DNA of 64,000 nucleotides from the NCBI RefSeq assembly GCF_000372725.1, contig NW_005196379.1:66247-130246 (forward strand). Reading direction: 5' to 3'. A program made the position numbers and the translations under genes. The stretch is from Emiliania huxleyi CCMP1516. Its lineage: Eukaryota > Haptophyta > Isochrysidales > Noelaerhabdaceae. Below are positions 47,921 to 56,684 of this stretch, one piece after another; the first letter of the stretch is position 1; each line of letters opens with the position of its first letter. The notes beneath the pieces were generated by a model. It had not been told where the DNA came from. It saw nothing but the letters and a program-made list of their open reading frames with translations, and searched no databases.

Positions 47921-50557
47921 TCATCTACCAGTACCACCCGCCAACAGCGCCTCCACTGCCCTCTCCCGGTCATTGCCCGCCATCCGAAGCGCCGCGCGCA
48001 CGTCGCCCTCGGCGAAGCCCATCTCGAGGAGGGCGACCACCGGCGCGTCCGGTTCACCCTCTCGGCTCGACTGACTTCGCTCGGCTCCCTCGGGCTTGAC
48101 GAACGAGGAGAGCAAGCGCTGCCTCTTCGGCTGCTTCGCCGCCGCGGGAGCGCAAGCGGGCCGGCGCCGCTCTCGCTGCCCGCCACGCTCCTCCGCGCGG
48201 CGTCTCTGAGCCAAATCGGCGTGCGCAACCTCGGACTGCACCTCCCTCCGGAGCGCCTCCGGCAGCTCGGCAAGGACGCCCTGGTCGAGCTCGGCCTCGC
48301 TCAGGCGCAAGTAGCGGGAGGAGGGCCGCGGCGGCGACCTCGCGGCCGGCGGCGCGGCCGGCGGCGAGGCTACGGCCCGTGGCGAGGGGGCGGCGGAGAG
48401 GAGCCCCCCCGAGTCCTCCCGCCCCCATGCGATGGCGCCTGCCGCACCCTCCGCCGCCACCGCACCCTCAGCCGCCGCAGCCTCCGCCGCCGACGCACCC
48501 GCCGCCGCCGCCTCCTCCGCCTCCTCCGCCTCAGCTGCCTCCGCCTCCGCCAGGGCCGCCTCCATCTCGACCGCCTCCGCCTCCGCCGCCTGCCCCAGCC
48601 CCGCCGCCCGTGCCGTGGAAGCGGCAGCGGCGGGCTGCGCGAAGAAGGAGGAGATGCGGCGCTGCGCCGCGTCCCCCCCCCCCGCCGCTCCCTCCTTCTC
48701 CAGCTTTGACACGCGCACGCCCATCAGCCGCAGCCGAAGCCGGCCGCCGCCCGCGCTGGCCGCCCGCCGCTGCTCCCGCGCCAGCAGCGGCACCACGTGC
48801 GCCTGCAGCTCCTCCTCTATCAGTCGATAGTCTAGTCAGCAACTGTGAGAGGCATGACTGCGCGCGCCTGCAGCTCCTCCGCCGCGCCGACGGGCCTCGC
48901 CGCGCTCGAGTCGCGCGTCAAGAGGTCGAAATCGGACGTCTTCATCTTGAGAGTCACCTGCGGAGACACTGGCGCAGACGTGTCGTGGACGCGTCACGGA
49001 CGTGACCTCGGGACGCCTCCAGCTCGAGCGGCACACCGTTCGGCCGCGCAGCTGCCGCGCCGCCATCTCCTCGGCCAGGCTGGCGCAGAGGCGGCGCAGC
49101 GTCTCGCCCAGCTCCGCCTCGTCGCCGGTCGGCCGGAAGGTCCGCTCGCACGAGATGCCCTTCTGGAGCGCCTCGCCAGCCGCCTCCTCGCGCCCGCCCT
49201 CCTCCCACCCTAGCGACTTGCGCAGCAGCGAGTCGGCGCTGCCCGGCGTGAAGAGCAGCCTCGCCTCCGCCGCCCGCGAGAGCAGCTCGCCTGGCGGACG
49301 TGTCGCGGACGTGTCGCGGACGTGTCGCGGACGGCGCCGCCATCGAGAGCAGCTCGCCGCACGAGGTGACATCTCGGCGGTATCTCGGCAGTATCTCGGC
49401 TGCATCTCGGCTGGAGCAGCTCGCCGCACGAGGAAACGCCCAGTGCCTTTGAGAGCACCTACGCACCAGTGTCCAGCAGAGATGCAGCAGAGACACACAG
49501 CCGAGGCGGCTCCGTCCTTCCTGGCCCGAGCCTTCTCCATCACCCTGCCGACCCCGGGCACCTTGCGCACCGGAAGCGGCGCCAAGAAGGAGAGCACTGC
49601 TTCGCGTGACCAGCCCGTGCAAAACTGGCCGTCCGGCTTGCGCACGTCCGCCGCGATCTTCGCGAGCAGAAAGTTGGGCCCGATCCCCGCCGAGGTGGTC
49701 AGCCCTCGCGTCGCCTCCTTGACCCTCGCCCGGATCTCGCCCACCACCTCGCCAGCGAGCTCGCCCAGCGCCTCGCCAGTCAGAGCCGTGCCGCGCCTCT
49801 CCCCCTCCCCGCCGCCGTCGCAGTCGCCGCTGTCGTCCCCGGCGCCGCCGCCGCCGCCGTCCCGCGCCCGCTTGTGCAGGTGGTCGGTCAGGTCGAGGTA
49901 GGCCTCGTCCAGCGAGCCCGCCGTCATCTTCGGGTCGTACTCGCGGAAAATGGCGCGCGCGACCTCGGCCACCGCCGTGTACTTTGCAAAGTCCGGCCGC
50001 ACAAAGACGAGCTCGCCGCGAGGCATGCCAAACTCAGGCCCGCGCCGGCAGAGCGCCTGGCCGATGAAGCCCGGCATCGCCGACCGCACGCCCCACCTGC
50101 GGGCGACGTAGTTGGCGGTGCTTATCATCCCGATCCCGCCCACGGCGACCGGCTTGTCTGCTAGCTCCGGCCGGTCCCGAATCTCGACGGCGGCGTAAAA
50201 CATATCAAAGTCAATCACGGCGCAGCAGCGGTCCGCGCGGCGCGACGCCTCGAGCGCCGCAACCTGCCGGGCGACGACGGCCGCCGCGCTGCGCCGGGCG
50301 CCCTCGTCGCTGCGCTGCAGCTTCTGCTGGAGCAGCGCGACCGTCTCGTCCACGCGCCGGTCCGACTTGAGCAGCTTGGCGGTGTACGCGGAAGACTGAC
50401 TGAGCTGGGCGATGATCTCGTTGATTTTGCCGCGATTGATGTCGGTCATGCCTCCCTTCTCGTTGGCAAAGACATAGATGGCCTTAACGGCGTCGCCCGC
50501 ATCGCTGGCAGTAGAGGGCTGGCCTGCCGGCGGTGACGGTGACGGAGAGCGTGGCAT
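47921..50557 (-). CDS. POLK: DNA polymerase kappa, Y-family
   Basis: Five exons, complement(47921..48802, 48868..48957, 49037..49290, 49425..49458, 49532..50557), sum 2286 bases, in frame, 761 residues. The N-clasp reads EKGGMTDINRGKINEIIAQL. Palm motifs: CCAVIDFDMFYAAVEIRDRP (first catalytic Asp), GVRSAMPGFIGQALCRRGP and the SLDEAYLDLTDHL pair. Then TTSAGIGPNFLLAKIAADVR and the HhH loop VRKVPGVGRVMEK; little-finger strands are GISCERTFRPTGDEAELGET, VTLKMKTSDFDLLTRDS and LRLRLMGVRVSKLEKEG. The tail has QRRISSFF (PIP-box-like), LPEALRREV (UBM-like) and a C-terminal UBA domain (VVALLEMGFAEGDVRAALRM). It performs translesion synthesis at damaged forks. Introns 1, 2 and 4 are GC-AG. ATG 50557 is chosen because the upstream frame is Arg/Ala-rich and unlike the family. 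Confidence 0.9.
49291..49424 (-). repeat. Polymerase kappa intron 2 built from repeats
   Basis: The intron begins with the 11 bases (gcgagctgctc) that also start the next exon. A third copy of the exon end lies mid-intron, with (atctcggcNgt)n and (ggacgtgtcgc)n minisatellites between. GC-AG ends. Confidence 0.8.
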
Positions 50558-50837
50558 CGAGCGGTCGAGCAGGCGAGAAGCGGCGGCCAGAGGGCAGCGG
50601 CGAGCGAGCGGTAGCTCGCAGGCGAGAGAGAGAAGCGGCGGCGAGAGAGCCGGCCGGGGCGGGGAAGCGGCGGCGACCGACGGTTTGTTTTTTCCTTCCC
50701 GCCCACCCTCTTTCCTCGCCGCGACGCTCACAGTTCATTCCTGAGAAATTCCTCAGAAGAAAAGAAATAAGCTGCCAGCCGCTCTCGCGCTGCCTGGCTC
50801 CTGCTTCGGCGCCCTCCATATCCTCCCAAATTCACCT

Positions 50838-53050
50838 ATGCGCTCCTACATCCCCGGTGCGAGCAGCGCCGGGCTCTTCGTGGCCGCGCTCGCTGCCCGG
50901 CCGCGATTGCTCGGCCATAACCGCGTGCGCTCCGCCGCCGGTGGGCCTCGGTGTGCAGCGCTGGGCAGCCTGTCTGCCGCGATCTCGGACGCGGCCTTCT
51001 CGCACGCGGTGGAGCGCGCGGTGCAGGAGCGGGGCTACCCGCACCAGCTCGAGCTGCCTCACTTCCTCTCTGCGTGCGGCCTCTCCGGCGACGGTGTCGC
51101 CTTTGTGCCTGGCGCTCCGGCGCCGGAGGAGGCGCCCCTGGTGCTCGACGTGCGCTCGCCGTGCGAGTTTGCAAAGGGCCACCTGCCGGGCGCAGTCAAC
51201 ATGCCGCTCTTCTCCGACGAAGAGCGCGCCGTCGTCGGGACGCTCTACAAGCAGCAGGGCCCAGAAGAGGCGGTGGCGAAGGGCGTGAGGCTGATCGAGG
51301 CGTCGTGGAGGGGTATGGTGGACGCGCTGCCGCCAAAGGCGCGCGAGGGGGGGAGGCTGCTCGTCTACTGCAAGCGCGGCGGGATGCGCTCCGGCGGCGC
51401 CGCCTGGCTCCTCTCCCAGCTGCCTCTCGAGGTAGTGACCCTGCGGGGAGGGTATCAGGGCTTCCGCAGGTGGGTGAGGGAGGAGGCGTTCCAGACGCTC
51501 GACCGGGAGCTGGTCGTGCTGGGGGGGCGGACCGGCTCGGGGAAGACGGACGTCCTCCTCGCCATGGCCGAGGCGAGGCGCGCGCAGGTGCACCTCCGGC
51601 GGGAGAGAGAGAGAGAGGCTGTCCGCGACACCCGTCCACGACACGTCCGCGAGTTGTCCCGAAGGTGGTCGACCTGGAGGGAGTGGCGCAGCACCGCGGC
51701 TCCTCCTTCGGCGCGCTGGGCCGGCCGGCGCAGCCCTCGAACGAGATGTACGAGAACCTGCTCGCGCTGCAGTGGGCAGGCCTCTCGCCTCAGGCGCACC
51801 TCGGCCGCACCTCGGCCGCACCTCGGCCGCACCGCGGCCGCACCTCGGCCGCACCTCGGCCGCACCTCGGCCGCACCTCGGCCGCACCTCGGCCGCACCT
51901 CGGCCGCACCTCGGCCTCGGTTGTATCTACCGCCTCAGCTTCACCGAGAGCAACCCAGCACGCGGGAGACTCTCCCTCCCTCCCCCCCGCCCCACACACC
52001 CCCACACCCACGGGCGTAGGCGCCAGTCTTCATCGAGGACGAGGGCGCGCACGTGGGACGGTGCGGCGTGCCGGCCGGGCTGTGGGCTCGCATGCGGGCG
52101 AGATGTAGCCGAGATGAGATGGGGACGAGATGGGGACGAGATGTGCCGGGCTGCATGCGGGCGCCATGGTGGGGCGAGGAGAGGTGCGGCCGTCGATCCT
52201 TCGAGGTGCGGCCCGTCGAGGTGGAGCCATTTCTGACGCGTGAGGCGCCCGCTGCAGGCGGAGAAGACGAGGGTGGTGCGGCTCGAGGTGCCGCGAGATG
52301 CAGCCGAGATGCAGCCGAGAGGCAGCCGAGAGGCAGCCGAGAGGCAGCCGAGAGGCAGCCGAGAGGCAGCCGAGAGGCAGCCGAGAGGCAGCCGAGAGGC
52401 AGCCGAGAGGCAGCCGAGAGGCAGCCGAGAGGCAGCCGAGAGGCAGCCGAGAGGCAGCCGAGAGGCAGCCGAGAGGCAGCCGAGAGGCAGCCGAGAGGCA
52501 GCCGAGAGGCAGCCGAGAGGCAGCCGAGAGGCAGCCGAGAGGCAGCCGAGATGCAGCCGGAGGGGTCGAGGGCGGTGCAGCTTCCCGGAGCCGTGCCGGA
52601 GCTGCCCCGCAGGTGCCGCGGGAGACGCGCGTCGCGAGGCTCGTGGCGGAGTACGGGAGCCACGCTCCGGACGAGCTGGCCGAGTGCGTGATGAGCGGAG
52701 AGATGTCCGAGCGGAGATGTCCGAGAGAGAGAGATGCCTGGCCGAGCGCCACAGCTCGAGAGGGCGGCCCCGCCCATATCTCGGCGTATCTCGCCCCGGC
52801 TCGTCTCAGGTGCGTCCTCAAGCTGGAGAGGAAGCTCGGCTCGGGCCGCGCAGCCAGCCTCGTCTCGCTGCTGCTCGACCGCTCTCCGCCCGCCCTCGGC
52901 GAGGTCGCCGACCTGCTGCTCACGCACTACTACGACTCGATGTACGAGCACCAGGCCAAGAAGCGGCCCGGCGCCGTCGAGACGCTGCCCTGCGACACCG
53001 CGGACGCGGACGCCGCCGCCGCCGCCATCCTGCGGCACGTCGGGTGCTGA
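50838..53050 (+). CDS. tRNA 2-selenouridine synthase (SelU/MnmH-like)
   Basis: Six exons: 50838..51587, 51665..51793, 52020..52085, 52258..52287, 52613..52683, 52810..53050, in frame, 428 residues. The N-terminal rhodanese domain has LVLDVRSPCEFAKGHLPGAV and the catalytic Cys in LLVYCKRGGMRSGGAAWLL. A P-loop domain follows with LVVLGGRTGSGKTDVLLAMA, VVDLEGVAQHRGSSFGALG, the VFIEDEG motif and RVARLVAEYG. MnmH exchanges sulfur for selenium (via a geranylated intermediate) at the wobble uridine of some tRNAs, using selenophosphate. The first ~50 residues may be an organelle presequence. Introns carry two large 11-bp minisatellites, and most intron starts repeat the following exon start. The gene is divergent from polymerase kappa, with ~280 bp between starts. 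Confidence 0.87.
51794..51915 (+). repeat. 11-bp intronic minisatellite (cacctcggccg)
   Basis: About eleven copies, nearly identical, begin at the GC donor of intron 2 of the selenouridine synthase gene. Confidence 0.9.
52310..52556 (+). repeat. 11-bp intronic minisatellite (agccgagaggc)
   Basis: About 22 copies, nearly identical, in intron 4 of the selenouridine synthase gene; the array starts and ends with agccgagatgc variants. Confidence 0.92.
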
Positions 53051-53508
53051 GCGAGGCTCAGGCTGTTAGGCTCTGTGCGACGGGAGGGTCAGGGACAGGG
53101 CAGTACTGTGGTACTGTTTTCCCATCGCTCTCACGGTGCAAACACGAAACCGCGACGCCGTGTATAAACACATCACACCCCACCGTGCCGCACACCGACA
53201 ACGGTCAACGCAAAAGCACACGACGACGTCGCGCACGTCGCGCTCGTCCGCGGTCCCACGGTCCCCCAGACACCGCGACAGACGGTACACGGAGAGATAG
53301 AGAGCGTGTTGCCGAGTCCGGCGGAGTCGTGTTCGCGGTCTTACAACACGCACGTGACGTCTGACGAGAACACATCCCAGATCCCACGCACGGCCCACAA
53401 GACGCGCGCGGCGCGGCCACGAGAGAGAGACGCGGGTAGACGAAAAATCGCACGATAGAGCGCACGCCACGCACAGCAGTGACAGTCAGTGACGTGTCGT
53501 AATAGCGC
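53051..53508. other. Convergent intergenic region
   Basis: Between the selenouridine synthase and SRp25-like 3' ends. Less GC-rich, with no ORF or recognised repeat. Confidence 0.4.
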
Positions 53509-54069
53509 TTACTTGTACCCAAACCACGGATGCTGCGACGGAAACTTATCTCTCCCTGTGTACGACTCTGGTCCGACGGAGGGCGCTGCACTCACGCTCG
53601 GCTGGACCGTTCGCGCCTTTGCCGCCATGAGCTGCCGCTGCTCCTGGCGGCTGACGCAGCTCTCGAGCACCTCGCCGCCCGACCGTACCATGCGCCACAC
53701 GCCGAGGCTCGGATCGAAGACGCGCGTCACCCGCTGCGCCGCCTCCTGTGCCACCGCAGCCTCCTCCGGTCTCATGGCACCGGCGACGACCTTTGCCGGA
53801 GCGGCCGCTGGCGCAGCAGGCTCCGCCTCTGCAGGCGGCCCATCCGCCACGCCGGCCCAGACGGTGGGAGGAAGGGGCTGCTCGCTCCCCTCCTCCTCCG
53901 CTGCCCGCCTTCGCTTCTCCTTCTTCCGATCCCTCTTCCGCTCTCGCTTCTCCTTCTTGGCCTTCTTCTTATGCCTTTTCCGCTCGCGCCGCCGCGATGC
54001 GCTTTCACTGCTTTCGCTGCTTTCGGACACGGCGTCGTCCCCCGTTCGATCCCGCTTTCGTGCACACAT
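53509..54069 (-). CDS. SRp25/ARL6IP4-like basic nuclear protein
   Basis: A minus-strand frame of 186 residues from ATG 54069 (MCARKRDRTGDDAVSESSES). The frame is open further upstream, but that part is encoded by the gatgtagagc repeat, so the later start is preferred. Residues ~20-60 are a Lys/Arg/Glu-rich stretch (RERKRHKKKAKKEKRERKRD), a likely nuclear localisation and RNA-binding segment with SR-type SESSES motifs. Residues ~100-155 match the C-terminal motif of ARL6IP4/SRp25: MRPEEAAVAQEAAQRVTRVF, DPSLGVWRMVRSGGEVLESC and VSRQEQRQLMAAKA. It ends RDKFPSQHPWFGYK. Proteins of this family are nuclear speckle or nucleolar factors linked to splicing. Confidence 0.65.
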   Translation of the reverse strand: MCARKRDRTGDDAVSESSESSESASRRRERKRHKKKAKKEKRERKRDRKKEKRRRAAEEEGSEQPLPPTVWAGVADGPPAEAEPAAPAAAPAKVVAGAMRPEEAAVAQEAAQRVTRVFDPSLGVWRMVRSGGEVLESCVSRQEQRQLMAAKARTVQPSVSAAPSVGPESYTGRDKFPSQHPWFGYK

Positions 54070-54136
54070 GCAAAAGTCGCGGCGGTGGCACCGCAGGTTT
54101 CGGGGGTCCGAGACGTAGGGGATCAGACCTGGGGGC

Positions 54137-54235
54137 GATGTAGAGCGATGTAGAGCGATGTAGAGCGATGTAGAGCGCGATTTACTCATGTGATTTCACC
54201 GTGAAATCCGCGCTCTACATCGCTCTACACAGGCT
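54137..54235. repeat. Tandem and inverted gatgtagagc repeat
   Basis: Four 10-bp direct units (gatgtagagc) are followed, after a 20-base loop, by inverted copies (gcgctctacatcgctctaca). Further ctctacat copies continue to ~54335. It lies in the shared upstream region of the SRp25-like and carboxypeptidase genes. Confidence 0.8.
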
Positions 54236-54711
54236 GCGACTCACATCGTCACGCGCCGGATGTAGAGCTCTACAGTGCTCTACATCTCTACATACAGCTC
54301 AACAGTGCTCCACACTCTACATCCTCTACTCTACACACTCCCTCCCCCAGTGTGCATGTCAATGCCCCACCCCCCTGCGCCGCTGCGCGCGGGCCTTCTA
54401 GGCCCGCGGGTAGTCTCCCCCATACCCAGGGCCTCCTAATGGGCCTCCAGGTCTTGCACCTCAACCTCTCTCTCATTCATAGACCAGGCGCGCAGCGCCA
54501 GCCAGGAAGCTTCTTGATTTCTCTTTGAGTCGCATGTAACGCTGTCTGCTATAGCCGCAGCCGCTCCTCGCTGCTCGGTGTGAACAACGGGAGCTCCGCG
54601 ACTCGATGAAAACTCCAGAAGTTTTGGGGGGGCGGGGGGGTAGGTGCTCGGTTTTCCACATTGGGCCGAACGCGCGTTTTCGCTCCGCCCCGGGGGCCCA
54701 CGACACCGTTT

Positions 54712-56143
54712 ATGCTGCCCGCCTTCTTGTTGTCGCTGGCCAGTGGCGAGGGCGGTGGCAACACCCACTACTTTGCCCCCGGCAACAACCACCACGACCA
54801 GGTCCTCCTCCGGTTCAACGCGAGCACGCTTGACGCCGTCCAGGCATTGCCCGCCCACACTACTGCCCGGCACTCATCGCAGGCGTTGCGGCGGCGGTTC
54901 GGAGGCTGTTGCGGGTCTCAGCACCACCGCTCGCGCCGCACAGGCGGTGGCGGGCTTCGAGGACGCCGTGCCGCTCTTCGACTACTGGACCTCGCCCTCG
55001 CTGGGCAGCCCGTTCGACGTGCGTGTGCTCGCCTCCTCGGTGAGCGAGATTCGGGCGCGGCTGGCAAGCCACTTCGTCTCCGTCGAGGTGGTCGTGCCGG
55101 ACATCCAGACGCTGGTCGACAACGAGGCGGCTGGCCGCTCGTCCAGCCGCTCTAACCGGTGGCTGCCGGGCGAGTACCACTCGACCGACCAAATCAACAC
55201 CTACTTCCGAGACACGGCGGTGCCCAACTACACCCACATCGCCTCCACCTTCTCCATCGGCACGAGCACCGAGGGGAGGGACCTGCAGGTGGTTCGCATC
55301 ACGGGCGGGCCAAAGAACACGACCTGCAGCTACACTCCTGCGCCGGCATGCAAGCCCTCGTACAACGGCAAGCCCGCCATCTGGTTCCAGTCCACGATCC
55401 ACGCCCGCGAGTGGCTGACGGGCGCCTCGGCCGAGGTGATGGTCGACAAGATCCTAAAGGACTACGCGACCGACGCCTCGATCAGACAGATGGTCGACTC
55501 GCTCGACCTCTACTTCCTCATCATCGCCAACCCCGACGGCTACGAGTACTCTCGCGAAACCGACCGCTGGTGGCGGAAGACGCGCTCGCCGAACGCGGGT
55601 TCCTCTTGCGTCGGCACGGACCCAAACCGAAACTGGGCGCACCGCGCGTGGGGCGGCGTGCCCGGCTCGAGCACGAACCCGTGCAGCGATGTCTACCACG
55701 GCTCGCGGGCAGGCTCGGAGCCCGAAGTGGAGAGGATCCAGCAGTTCGTCACCCAGTTCGGCACCGAGGCGGACGGCTCCTCGCACTTCAAACTCTTCAT
55801 CGATTACCACACCTATTCGCAAATGTGGCTCTACCCGTGGGGCTACCTGTACTCCGCGGCGCCTCACGACGACGAGCACGACGCCCTGTCGGCGGCGGCC
55901 GTCGCGGCGATCCGCGGAGTGCACGGCAAGCAGTACACGTATGGTCCGGCAGCCTCGACCATCTACGTGACGACTGGCGACAGCACCGATTGGGCGTACG
56001 ACCCGATCGAGGCGCGACCTCCCACACCTGACTGGGCCTACATCAAGCACGCGTACACCATCGAGGGCCGCGACACCGGCGGGTATGGCTTCGTCGCGCC
56101 GGCCTCCGAGATTGCGGCGGGAGGGTCCCTTTCAACCCCTTGA
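54712..56143 (+). CDS. Secreted M14 metallocarboxypeptidase
   Basis: Two exons, 54712..54882 and 54944..56143, joined in phase by a 61-bp GC-AG intron, 456 residues. MLPAFLLSLASGEGG is a signal peptide, followed by a propeptide containing DQVLLRFNASTLDAV and FDVRVLASSVSEIRARLAS. The catalytic domain (~residues 150-450) has the zinc ligands in QSTIHAREWLTGASAEVM (His, Glu) and FIDYHTYSQMWLYPWGYLY (His), the substrate carboxylate ligands in DPNRNWAHRAWGG, and the general base Glu in YTIEGRDTGGYGF. DGYEYSRETDRWWRKTR is the usual M14A segment. It removes C-terminal residues from peptides outside the cell or in a vacuole. Confidence 0.92.
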
Positions 56144-56684
56144 TCGCCTTCCAGTTGATCTTCTTTATCTCCGGTGGTGTGCCGGTGATAGTACTAGCAC
56201 GCGCCAGTTCGCACCTGTGTCGAGCCTGTCTGCTGTGAGAGAGAGTTCTCTTGTTTAAATTCTTTATCTCCCTGTTCCATTGATAAAGAAAGAAGTAGCG
56301 ATCGCCACCTCGCTGGCCTCTCCGCAGGCCCCCCCGACCGCGTCGAACTCATCGGCGCGGGCTCTCTCGGCTACGGGACCGGCCCCAGCTTCGGCTGAGG
56401 GCTGACAAGCTGCCGAGCCCAAATCACTGTGAGAGTCGTGATTTATTGTTGGTTTTCTAAAATCTCTCTTGATAAACTCCTTCTCGCAACACGGAATATT
56501 GGTTGGCGTCGAGCCACGACCGCCCCGCCGCGTTTTTCCAGCTTTGCCCGCCAGGATCTCCGAGGTCTCCTGGCTGTTGTGTCGTGTCCCCGTCGATTAT
56601 ACCTGGCGTCCCAGTCAGGGGAGAAAACTTCACTCGCGTGCACGGCGGCCCGAACGAACGCTGCTTTCGAGATATGCGATTGTG
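56144..56684. other. Intergenic region with repeat A
   Basis: Contains a segment starting cgcacctgtgtcgagcctgt (56209-56280) that also flanks repeat A at 12.5 kb, then a full repeat A copy. The promoter and 5' leader of the next gene must lie in or after the repeat. Confidence 0.5.
56297..56470 (+). repeat. Dispersed repeat A (SINE-like), full copy
   Basis: Matches 12322-12515 closely, from agcgatcgccacctcgctgg to ggttttctaaaatctctctt, with one short deletion in the centre. Confidence 0.8.

Noticed and set aside
52240-52560. Open frames of repeated AERQPRGSRE-type peptides
   Set aside because: They are translations of the 11-bp minisatellite in an intron; 33 bases make a neutral 11-residue period in every frame.
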